In this document: in pieces, positions 57,114-64,000 of the stretch
How positions within the stretch are numbered: position 1 is the first letter of the stretch
Layout: each line of letters begins with the position of its first letter
Program-made: the position numbers and the translations under genes
Origin: Eubacterium sp.
GTDB taxonomy: Bacteria > Bacillota > Clostridia > Peptostreptococcales > Anaerovoracaceae
Length of the DNA: 64,000 nucleotides
Assembly: GCA_017533915.1 (NCBI GenBank)
Contig: JAFWHX010000013.1
Location: 62,001 to 126,000, forward strand
Direction of reading: 5' to 3'
Notes under the pieces: generated by a model
Databases searched by the model: none
What the model saw: the letters and a program-made list of their open reading frames with translations, nothing else
Told to the model about the DNA's origin: nothing

Positions 57114-58619
57114 TCATTCGTCGTACTTTGCATCGTATTTGTCCATGATCTCGTAGATCTTATCTATGTCGAGGACCGCCCGCACCCCTTCTGCGAGCTT
57201 GTCATACTGTTTCTCCTTGTAATCGTTATGGCTCTCCGGCCTGTAGCCTGTCATGTCTATACCCTTCCTGGCACAGAGCCAGTCAGCAAGCTTCTGTGTC
57301 AGATCTCCTGTATCAAAGAGACCGTGCAGATATGTGCCGAAGACGTTACCTTTTATACATCCGTCATATTCTCCGCTCTCGAGCTGTATGAACGGGTCGC
57401 CGCTCACGTCTGTCCTTCCCATGTGGATCTCGTAGCCGTCGAGCCTGGCTCCATGGAACAGATCTGCCTTGACCTCTGCCAGATACCTCGTCCTGCGCTT
57501 AAGCGGCTTGAATGTCGTTACTACCGGAAGAAGCCCCATTCCGCGTATTCCGTCTCTCGGCCCTTCAAGATGGTCAGGATTATCCAGCTGCTCTCCGAGC
57601 ATCTGATATCCGCCGCAGACGCCGAGTACCGGGGTTCCTTTCTTCGCAAGCTGCAGGATCTTTGCTTCCATCCCTGTCTCGCGCATCCATACCAGATCGT
57701 CGATCGTGCTCTTCGTTCCCGGTATGACTATCATATCTGGGTCGCCCAGCTCATCTTTCTTTCTGACGTACCGGACGCCCAGCGCCGGATGTGCCTCGAG
57801 CGGCGAGAAGTCAGTGAAATTACAAAGCCTTGGAAGCCGTATCACGGCGACGTCTACAGGCTTATCAGCTTTGACCCTCGTAAGGCGCTGTGAAAGCGAG
57901 TCTTCATCGTCGATGTCGACATCCAGATACGGCACTACGCCGAGCACCGGTATCCCCGTCATCTCTTCGAGCTTGTCGACTCCCGGCATCAAAATACTCA
58001 CGTCGCCGCGGAACTTATTGATCACCATAGCCTCGATGTGGCTCCGCTCCTCGTCGTCCATAAGGCCGACCGTGCCGTAGAGCTGGGCGAACACTCCGCC
58101 TCTGTCGATATCTCCGGCAAGTATCACCGGCGCGTCGACCATCTTCGCGAACCCCATGTTCACTATGTCAACGTCTTTCAGGTTTATCTCAGCTGGGCTT
58201 CCCGCACCTTCAATTACCATTATGTCAGCGTCCTCAGCGAGACTGTAGTACGCGTCAAGTATCTCAGGCACGAGCTCGTCTTTATGGCTGTAATACTCGG
58301 TCGCTGTCATCTCGCCGCGGACTTTTCCGACTACGATCAGCTGGCTTCCGTTGTCGCTCGACGGCTTCAGCAGTATAGGGTTCATCCTTGCGTCAGGCTC
58401 CTGCCCGGCAGCTTCCGCCTGTGCGACCTGCGCGCGTCCCATCTCAAGCCCGTCACGCGTGATATAGCTGTTCAAAGCCATGTTCTGGCTCTTGAAAGGC
58501 ATGACTCTGTATCCGTCCTGCCTGAATATCCTGCAAAGCGCTGTTACCAGGATGCTCTTCCCCGCATCCGACATAGTGCCCTGCACCATTATGCATCTCA
58601 CATGCTTACGCTTCACCAT
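57114..58619 (-). CDS. cbiP: Cobyric acid synthase
   Basis: Amidates adenosylcobyrinate a,c-diamide at four side chains with glutamine. 501 residues: IMVQGTMSDAGKSILVTALCRIF (P-loop-like), FKSQNMALNSYIT, PILLKPSSDNGSQLIVVG, VIEGAGSPAEINL, GDIDRGGVFAQLYGTV, then a class I glutamine amidotransferase with PVLGVCGGYQMLGE (nucleophile Cys) and GTYLHGLFD (His). ATG 58619 with GGGAGG upstream. 66 bases before cbiC. Confidence 0.96.
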   Translation of the reverse strand: MVKRKHVRCIMVQGTMSDAGKSILVTALCRIFRQDGYRVMPFKSQNMALNSYITRDGLEMGRAQVAQAEAAGQEPDARMNPILLKPSSDNGSQLIVVGKVRGEMTATEYYSHKDELVPEILDAYYSLAEDADIMVIEGAGSPAEINLKDVDIVNMGFAKMVDAPVILAGDIDRGGVFAQLYGTVGLMDDEERSHIEAMVINKFRGDVSILMPGVDKLEEMTGIPVLGVVPYLDVDIDDEDSLSQRLTRVKADKPVDVAVIRLPRLCNFTDFSPLEAHPALGVRYVRKKDELGDPDMIVIPGTKSTIDDLVWMRETGMEAKILQLAKKGTPVLGVCGGYQMLGEQLDNPDHLEGPRDGIRGMGLLPVVTTFKPLKRRTRYLAEVKADLFHGARLDGYEIHMGRTDVSGDPFIQLESGEYDGCIKGNVFGTYLHGLFDTGDLTQKLADWLCARKGIDMTGYRPESHNDYKEKQYDKLAEGVRAVLDIDKIYEIMDKYDAKYDE

Positions 58620-58675
58620 CAAAACCTCCCTTGCCCTTGTCCGTAACAGATGTGAAATAGAGCTTCTGCTCCTGC

Positions 58676-59758
58676 CTACATCTGCTGCGTGCCAGAGCCA
58701 AGTTCTACCTTAAGCTGCTGTATGAGCTTTTCGTTGTCTTCGCGTGTCCTGACCGCTGTCCGGAACCATCCTGGGCCGAGGCCCGGGTAGTTCGAGCAGT
58801 TTCTTATCAGTATCCCGCGTCTTTTCATTCTGTCTTCAAGGTCTTCCGGCCCCCGGAAAAGCAGATAGTTTGCTTCGCCCGGGATCACTTTCAGGCTGAG
58901 GAGCTCAAGTGACGTCCTCAGGAACGGCCTCTCTCTCTTTACCATCTGCGACAGCCTTGTCACATAATCCGGTTCCGATAGCGCTGCTATCCCTGCTGCC
59001 TGAGCAAGTCCCGAGACCGCCCACGGCTGACCTGTGCTCCTTATGCCTTCTACAATTCCGGCGTTAGAGCAAAGCCCGAACCCGAGCCTTACTCCTGCCA
59101 TCGCAAACACCTTTGTAAATGCTTTCAATATCAGAAGATTCTTCGTGCTGTCCAGCGCTTTCTTCATCGTCGCGCTCTGCGGATCGTCGATAAACTCGTT
59201 AAAGCACTCGTCAATAACGAGAAACGCTCCGTGCTTTTCACATGTAGAAAGCGCTCTCTCCAGAAAATCTCTCCCGCTCGTCACCCCGGTCGGATTATTC
59301 GGCTCACAGAGGAACACTATGTCTGTATCATCTGTGATCGCATCCAGGAATCCGTCGTCCACGTGGAATCCGTTCTCCTCTTTAAGCAGATAATGTTCTA
59401 CCCTGCATCCGTTTGCAGCAAGCGCCGTCTCATACTCTGAAAAAGTCGGAGCTGTCACCAGAGCTTTCTTATTCTTCATTGCTCCGGCAAACCTGAAAAT
59501 TATGTCTGCAGCACCATTGCCGCATATGACATATGACGGATCCACTCCTTCATATTCACCTATAGCGTCACACAGATCACGGCAGAGTGGATCAGGATAT
59601 CTGTCCGCATCGATCGCCGCGTCCGTTATCGCCTTAACCACGCTGTCAGGTACTCCGAGCGGGCTCACATTCGCCGAGAAATCTATTGGATCATAGCCGA
59701 ACTCTCTTCTGAATCCGACTACATCTCCGCCGTGTGTAAGTTTCTTTTCCATGTTCAT
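58676..59758 (-). CDS. cobD: Threonine-phosphate decarboxylase (CobD/CobC-type aminotransferase)
   Basis: PLP enzyme that makes aminopropanol phosphate for the cobalamin side arm. 360 residues: THGGDVVGFRREFGYDPIDFSANVSPLGVP (family signature, shared with histidinol-phosphate aminotransferases), DRYPDPLCRDL, CGNGAADIIF, EPNNPTG, VIDECFNEFID, LKAFTKVFAMAGVRLGF (PLP Lys in AFTK), GPGWFRTAVRT. ATG 59758 (GGAAG upstream) or 59752; a TTG at 59797 is less likely. Sits between cbiB and cbiP, which supports the decarboxylase reading over HisC. Lacks the C-terminal zinc-binding extension. Confidence 0.9.
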   Translation of the reverse strand: MNMEKKLTHGGDVVGFRREFGYDPIDFSANVSPLGVPDSVVKAITDAAIDADRYPDPLCRDLCDAIGEYEGVDPSYVICGNGAADIIFRFAGAMKNKKALVTAPTFSEYETALAANGCRVEHYLLKEENGFHVDDGFLDAITDDTDIVFLCEPNNPTGVTSGRDFLERALSTCEKHGAFLVIDECFNEFIDDPQSATMKKALDSTKNLLILKAFTKVFAMAGVRLGFGLCSNAGIVEGIRSTGQPWAVSGLAQAAGIAALSEPDYVTRLSQMVKRERPFLRTSLELLSLKVIPGEANYLLFRGPEDLEDRMKRRGILIRNCSNYPGLGPGWFRTAVRTREDNEKLIQQLKVELGSGTQQM

Positions 59759-59810
59759 CTCACTTCCAAATGCTGCAGCCAGAGATGATATCGACAAGCC
59801 AGGTCAGCTC

Positions 59811-60809
59811 TTACAATATCCCAGGCATCATTATCAGCATGCGCACCAGCAGACCCAGGCCGCACGCGAGAAAACTTGCCATGTACATCATTGTGATGGT
59901 GGTTTTGATGTCTGACGGCACGACCGGCCTCGTCGGGTCACCGATCGGCTGTTTGTCATGAAGCACTCCGAAATAGTATGCCGGGCCGAGGAGCTCGACT
60001 CCAAGCGATCCGGCGCATGCCGCCTCAGTCTGTGCCGAGTTCGGGCTCGGGCTCTTCATGTGGTCGCGCTTCCAGATCCTGTAGGAATTCCTCCAGTCGT
60101 TCCCGGTCATGAATGCCGCCGCGATCCAGAGCAAAGCCGCCAGCCTCGATGGTATATAGCCGAGCACATCGTCCATATGAGCGCCGCATCTTCCGAAATA
60201 GAGATAGCGGTCATTCTTATATCCCACCATGGAATCCATCGTGTTGACCGCCTTATATGTCATTGCGAGAGGTCCGCCACCAATCATCATATAAAAGAGC
60301 GGGCACACCACACCATCAGAGAAGTTCTCCGCTATCGTCTCGATTACTGCTTTTGTCACTCCTGTAGCGTCCAGACAGTCAGTATCGCGTCCTACTATCC
60401 TTGATACCTGCTTACGCGCTTTTTCTATGTCAAGGTCTGGCTCAAGGTACTTGTACACATCCATGCTCTCGACTTTGAGATCACGCACAGCGACTGCCTG
60501 CCAGCACATGATCGTCTGGACTACGAAGAACAATATGATGTGTATCCTGAAGCACGCATAAGACAGCACCAGCGTGACAGCAAGCGTTCCCAGCACCATG
60601 ATCCAGGCCATGACTCTTCCTGCAGCGAGCTCTCCGGCCGGTGTCTCCGGAAATACTTTCCTGAGATGCTTCTCGAGAAACGATATGCATTTCCCCATGA
60701 TAACGACCGGGTGCACGAGCCATCTCGGATCCCCGACTGCAAGATCGATAAGGAATCCGCACACGATCGCAAGTTCTGTATATATTGCTGCTTCCAGGAT
60801 GTAATTCAT
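59811..60809 (-). CDS. cbiB: Adenosylcobinamide-phosphate synthase
   Basis: Integral membrane enzyme that attaches aminopropanol (phosphate) to adenosylcobyric acid. 332 residues with four or more spans: FLIDLAVGDPRWLVHPVVIMGK, LEKHLRKVF, then VSRIVGRDTDCLDATGVTKAVIETIAENFSDGVVCPLFYMMIGGGPLAMTYKAVNTMDSMVGYKNDRYLYFG (family core), DVLGYIPSRLAALLWI, SPNSAQTEAACAGSLGVELLG. 22 bases after cbiA. Confidence 0.96.
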   Translation of the reverse strand: MNYILEAAIYTELAIVCGFLIDLAVGDPRWLVHPVVIMGKCISFLEKHLRKVFPETPAGELAAGRVMAWIMVLGTLAVTLVLSYACFRIHIILFFVVQTIMCWQAVAVRDLKVESMDVYKYLEPDLDIEKARKQVSRIVGRDTDCLDATGVTKAVIETIAENFSDGVVCPLFYMMIGGGPLAMTYKAVNTMDSMVGYKNDRYLYFGRCGAHMDDVLGYIPSRLAALLWIAAAFMTGNDWRNSYRIWKRDHMKSPSPNSAQTEAACAGSLGVELLGPAYYFGVLHDKQPIGDPTRPVVPSDIKTTITMMYMASFLACGLGLLVRMLIMMPGIL

Positions 60810-60831
60810 CTTATATCAAGATCCTTCTGTA

Positions 60832-62193
60832 TTATCTGCTGCTTCCTTTATACTTTCTTGCCGCTTCCACGAATCGCTCAGCCATGAACGGATATCCCGC
60901 CATGTAGAGGTGCGGGAATCCGGCGTATATAGTATCTCTGGCATATCCGCACTCCCACTTTCTTCCGGTGAGCGATTTCCCTGCGGTAAGATCATGCCCG
61001 TTCTCGGTAGAATCCCAGTAGTGGAATTCATGGGCTGATACGGTCTCACCCTGCTTAAGGAGCATATTATCGTTTGCTGATGACAGCTCGGCATACCCGA
61101 ATCTCGCCAGTCTTCCGCTGTTCTTTGCTTCTCCGGGCAGTAGGCCGACCATATCATGGAACACTCCGTCATGATCCGCAAGCCTCCTGCCGAGGTACAG
61201 GAATCCGCCGCACTCGGCTACGACAGGCATTCCTGAAAGAATAGCTGTCTTGATGCTGTTTCGCATGGCTTCATTCTTTTCAAGACCCTCACAGTAGAGC
61301 TCCGGGTACCCTCCCGGGATGTAAAGCCCTGATGCTCCTTCAGGAATTCTAGTGTCATGGAGCGGACTGAAATACCGGATCTGTGCTCCATGGTCACGGA
61401 TAGTATCTATCGTTTCCTCATATATGAAGTTGAATGCTTCGTCTTTTGCCACAGCGATCACAGGAGCATGCTCGTCTCTTTCCTGAGGTGCGGCCGGACG
61501 GACAGGCACATCCTCATCCGTACTCAGCGCGATCAGGCGGTCAATATCGATCCCATGTTCCATCGCGTCCGCGAGCTTTGAGATACGAGCTGTGAGGTCG
61601 TCTATCTCACCAGCTGTATAAAGGCCGAGATGCCTGCTCTTGAACTCGGCTCCTTCTACATGCGGTATATATCCTATGACAGGCACACCTGTCTGGGATT
61701 CTATCACACCTGACATCTGCTTACAGTACATCTCGGATGAGTCGTTCAGGATTATCCCTCTGATATGAGTAGGCTTCCTGAATTCGACCATCCCTTTTAT
61801 CTGTGCCGCAAGAGTGAGTGCTGTGCCTTTAGGGCGTACGATCAGGAACACAGGAAGCCCCATCGTCTCAGCGACATCACATGCGCTGGCCTTCAGGCTG
61901 GTGCCCGAAAGACCGTCATAGTACCCCATGACACCTTCCACGACAGCAGCGCCGTGCCCGGTCGAATAGCGCTCGAACATCCGCTTCGCAAGATCTTTAC
62001 TGCACATGTAAAGATCTATGTTGTGGCTCGGCACGCCGATCACCGATCTGTGGAACATCGGATCGATATAATCCGGTCCGCACTTAAACGCGCACGGATC
62101 CAGCCCGCGCCTCGCAAGAAGCGCGAGCATACCGCATGTTACTGAAGTCTTGCCGCTGTCAGACGCCATCGCGGCAAACATGATCTTAAGCAT
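60832..62193 (-). CDS. cbiA: Cobyrinate a,c-diamide synthase
   Basis: Amidates the a and c side chains of cobyrinate. 453 residues: FAAMASDSGKTSVTCGMLALLARRGLDPCAFKCGPDYIDPMFHRSV, VVEGVMGYYDGLSG, GIILNDSS, VIGYIPH, IRYFSPLHDTRIPEGASGLYIPGGYPELY, VVAECGGFLYLGRRL (GATase Cys), SAHEFHYWDS (His). ATG overlaps the cbiET stop by 8 bases (ATGCTTAA) with GGAGGG upstream. Confidence 0.96.
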   Translation of the reverse strand: MLKIMFAAMASDSGKTSVTCGMLALLARRGLDPCAFKCGPDYIDPMFHRSVIGVPSHNIDLYMCSKDLAKRMFERYSTGHGAAVVEGVMGYYDGLSGTSLKASACDVAETMGLPVFLIVRPKGTALTLAAQIKGMVEFRKPTHIRGIILNDSSEMYCKQMSGVIESQTGVPVIGYIPHVEGAEFKSRHLGLYTAGEIDDLTARISKLADAMEHGIDIDRLIALSTDEDVPVRPAAPQERDEHAPVIAVAKDEAFNFIYEETIDTIRDHGAQIRYFSPLHDTRIPEGASGLYIPGGYPELYCEGLEKNEAMRNSIKTAILSGMPVVAECGGFLYLGRRLADHDGVFHDMVGLLPGEAKNSGRLARFGYAELSSANDNMLLKQGETVSAHEFHYWDSTENGHDLTAGKSLTGRKWECGYARDTIYAGFPHLYMAGYPFMAERFVEAARKYKGSSR

Positions 62194-63424
62194 TATGCCC
62201 TCCGCAAATAAGGAATATAGGGTTGTTCGCCATCATCATGTTGAGATGTGCGACTTTCTTTCCGTAGCTCGACTGCACCTGAGCGATCTCGACATCCCAG
62301 CCTCTTTCCTCGAGCGCTTTTATCGCTTCTCCGAGCGTTTCCACCGCTATTGCAGTTATCACGATACTGGCGTTCGGATTCTTTTTTCTCACTACGTCGA
62401 CGATCGCTCCCATGTTGCCCTTAGTCCCGCCTATGAACACACAGTCGGGTGCCGGAAGATCCTCCAGCGCCTGTGGAGCAAGTCCCTCTACAGCCTTTAT
62501 GTTCCAGCATCCGAAACGTCTTCTGTTTTCTTCTATGAGCGCGATGCCGTCAGGGTTCGTCTCTATCGCAAAAGTCCTGCCGCCGCGTGACATCAGCGCC
62601 ATCTCTATAGTTACGCTTCCGGTCCCTGCACCAACGTCCCAGCAGACATCACCTGGCTTTATTCCGAGCCTTCCTATCACGGCGCTCCGTACGTCCTGCT
62701 TTGTCATAGGGACTTTGCCCCTGACGAACATGTCGTCGCTGATCCCGGGAGCTGCTGTTCCGCATTCTGTGGCAGGCAGTGCGTCCGCAAGCATCACGGC
62801 AAGAACATCAAAATCTCCGTCAAGTGCTTCGGCGCATGTCGTTTCTGTTATCTTTTCGTCCTCATATGACAGCCTCTCGCCGATCCAGATCCTTAGATCT
62901 CCAAGACCTGCGTCGGCAAGCTGTTTCGCAAGATCTTTCGGTCCCAGGTCACCACCTGTAAGGAAAAATGTCTTTCTGCCTTCAGCAGGAGCTTTTTCCG
63001 CGCTCTCCATCACGGCTCTCACAGCATCACATTCCTTGCCGTGCGCAGAGCAGAGGTTCCAGTCCTGCCACGGATCACCTAGCCTTGCAGACATCACCTG
63101 CACACTTGAGATCCCCGGAAGCACTCTGTATTCCAGACCAGCTTCCTCAAGTACCGGGATAAGACCGCGAGTACCTGAATAGAACCCGGTATCTCCGCTC
63201 ATCACTACAGTGATCGTTTCTGCACCGTCATCTATTGCGGCTTTTGCGGCTTCCAGTATGTCTTTCGGCAGGATCGCCTTGCAGAGCTCTGCGTGAGAGC
63301 CTTCCGGCACACTGTAAAGCAGCCTCGCGGCTCCGATTATCACATCAGCTCCGCATACTGCATCATATGTTTCTCTCGTCATCGCCCCGAAGCTTCCAGG
63401 GCCGAGACCTACGATATAGATCAT
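62186..63424 (-). CDS. cbiET: Fused cobalt-precorrin-7 C5-methyltransferase / C15-methyltransferase-decarboxylase
   Basis: 412 residues in two domains. CbiE part (1-205): MIYIVGLGPGSFGAMTRETYDAV, VVMSGDTGFYSGTRGLIPVL, PGISSVQVMSARLGDPWQDW, FLTGGDLGPKDLAKQLA, a tetrapyrrole SAM methylase. CbiT part (225-412): GKVPMTKQDVRSAVIGRLGIKPGDVCWDVGAGTGSVTIEMAL (SAM motif DVGAGTGS), AIETNPDGIALIEENRRRFG, PDCVFIGGTKGN. The fusion equals aerobic CobL but also occurs in anaerobes. ATG 63424 overlaps the end of cbiJ; GGAG lies about 9 bases upstream. Confidence 0.94.
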   Translation of the reverse strand: MIYIVGLGPGSFGAMTRETYDAVCGADVIIGAARLLYSVPEGSHAELCKAILPKDILEAAKAAIDDGAETITVVMSGDTGFYSGTRGLIPVLEEAGLEYRVLPGISSVQVMSARLGDPWQDWNLCSAHGKECDAVRAVMESAEKAPAEGRKTFFLTGGDLGPKDLAKQLADAGLGDLRIWIGERLSYEDEKITETTCAEALDGDFDVLAVMLADALPATECGTAAPGISDDMFVRGKVPMTKQDVRSAVIGRLGIKPGDVCWDVGAGTGSVTIEMALMSRGGRTFAIETNPDGIALIEENRRRFGCWNIKAVEGLAPQALEDLPAPDCVFIGGTKGNMGAIVDVVRKKNPNASIVITAIAVETLGEAIKALEERGWDVEIAQVQSSYGKKVAHLNMMMANNPIFLICGGHNA

Positions 63425-63425
63425 T

Positions 63426-64000
63426 TTATTCCGCTCCAAATTCGTTCAAAATCTCTTCAGCTGAAACACCTTCGTCATCCGGGCGCCTGATCACGATGAG
63501 CACCGCTCCGGCGTCTCTGGCAGCCTCCAGCTTATCTTCGAATCCGCCTTCTTTTCCGCTGTCCTTCGTAACCATGTAGCTTATACCGAACTGCTCCATC
63601 AGAGCGACATTCATTGCTTTGATGAACGGGCCCTGCATGCCGATTATGTTTTTCCGCGGTATCTTAGCGTTCTCGCACGCTTCCAGGCTCGATGCAAAAG
63701 GAAGCACCCTCGGATAGAGACGCTCCGGACCGACTGAGGAATATATCGGAAGGTCTTTCGCGCCCGTAGTGAGGAGTATCCTCCCTTCTTTGCCGGAGAG
63801 ATACTCAGCTGCTTCTTCCGCAGAATCGACAAGTACGACACCGTCCAGGCCGTCAAGATCGCTTTCTTCCCTTACGAGCCTGATGCGCCTTACTCCCGTC
63901 TCTTCGCACGACGACTTTATGCTCTCTCTTATATGGGTCGCGAACGGGTGCGTCGCATCGATACACACGTCCATCCCAGCGAGCAGCTTCACGATCTCCT
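63426..64000 (-). CDS. cbiJ: Cobalt-precorrin-6A reductase, N-terminus beyond right edge
   Basis: NAD(P)H-dependent reductase of the corrin ring. The 191 C-terminal codons are present: DVCIDATHPFATHIRESIKSSCEETGVRRIRLVREES (DATHPFA signature), ILLTTGAKDLPIYSS, LYPRVLPFASSLEACENAKIPRKNIIGMQGPFIKAMNVALMEQFGISYMVTKDSGKEGGFEDKLEAARDAGAVLIVIRRP. About 60 residues are missing to the window edge. A GTG at 63992 is only internal: the reading frame stays open to base 64000. Confidence 0.93.
   Translation of the reverse strand, partial: EIVKLLAGMDVCIDATHPFATHIRESIKSSCEETGVRRIRLVREESDLDGLDGVVLVDSAEEAAEYLSGKEGRILLTTGAKDLPIYSSVGPERLYPRVLPFASSLEACENAKIPRKNIIGMQGPFIKAMNVALMEQFGISYMVTKDSGKEGGFEDKLEAARDAGAVLIVIRRPDDEGVSAEEILNEFGAE

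Noticed and set aside
57033..57893. 286-codon plus-strand frame opposite cbiP
   Set aside because: The minus-strand reading is an intact cobyric acid synthase with catalytic motifs; the plus frame is Cys/His-rich noise.
1..64000. tRNA, rRNA, tmRNA, transposase or integrase genes
   Set aside because: I looked in the intergenic stretches for cloverleaf or GGTTCGAATCC-type sequence and for transposase/integrase motifs in the proteins and found none; weak cases could be missed by eye.

Overview
The window reads as a chromosomal segment of a strictly anaerobic Firmicute (class Clostridia, order Eubacteriales; something near Mogibacterium/Anaerovoracaceae would fit, but that placement is inference). 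The signs are strong Shine-Dalgarno sites, a PPi-type phosphofructokinase with class II aldolase, a CdaA-CdaR-GlmM operon preceded by a raiA-type RNA and long HPF, FtsEX with an EnvC-like M23 activator and a CtpA protease, split transketolase, a UPF0340 protein, a clostripain-family protease, and the anaerobic (cobalt-early) cobalamin pathway. Nearly all genes lie on the minus strand; only dinB, a GNAT gene and gapDH run forward. I see no tRNA, rRNA, IS element, prophage or CRISPR array.

Layout, left to right. 0-7 kb: sbcC (cut by the left edge), sbcD, a GIY-YIG/flavodoxin-fold fusion, two G3E (CobW-type) GTPases, recX, a phosphopantetheinyl transferase. 7-17.6 kb: yerC, ctpA, recJ, envC-like, ftsX, ftsE, both transketolase halves, nnrD, mgtE with a structured leader. 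17.8-27 kb: a RACo-like ASKHA protein, dinB (+), pfp, fba, dnaE. 27-30.7 kb: a VWA protein and an acetyltransferase/ADP-ribosylglycohydrolase/macrodomain operon. 30.7-31.7 kb: a 1 kb gene-poor stretch holding four different tandem-repeat families. 31.7-39.9 kb: gltX, UPF0340, ahcY, glmM, cdaR, cdaA, hpf and a raiA RNA. 40-52.2 kb: GNAT (+), comF, a C11 protease, recD2, yhaM, a penicillin-binding protein, an FHA-FtsW/RodA fusion and an SDR. 52.3-56.2 kb: gapDH (+), a repeat-filled convergent gap, mnmA with an in-frame tandem repeat, cysK. 56.3-64 kb: cbiC, cbiP, cobD-like, cbiB, cbiA, cbiET, cbiJ (cut by the right edge), transcribed cbiJ to cbiC.

How they work together: most is housekeeping (DNA repair, division, peptidoglycan, c-di-AMP, glycolysis). 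The cobalamin operon and the RACo-like activator both point to corrinoid-dependent metabolism. The G3E pair and the MgtE leader suggest attention to transition metals.

The features that most deserve a second look are: (a) the density of tandem duplications (periods 11, 20, 25, 40, 48, 58, 60, 64 and 93 bp), including two unrelated arrays that share a 93-bp period and a similar palindrome-plus-spacer layout; (b) the macrodomain-HTH / ADP-ribosylglycohydrolase operon next to a VWA gene; (c) the mgtE leader RNA; (d) domain fusions (GIY-YIG + flavodoxin fold, G3E + YcgQ-like domain, FHA + FtsW/RodA); (e) promoters that predict leaderless mRNAs for dinB and perhaps the phosphopantetheinyl transferase. 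All assignments were made by reading the sequence; no database search was run.
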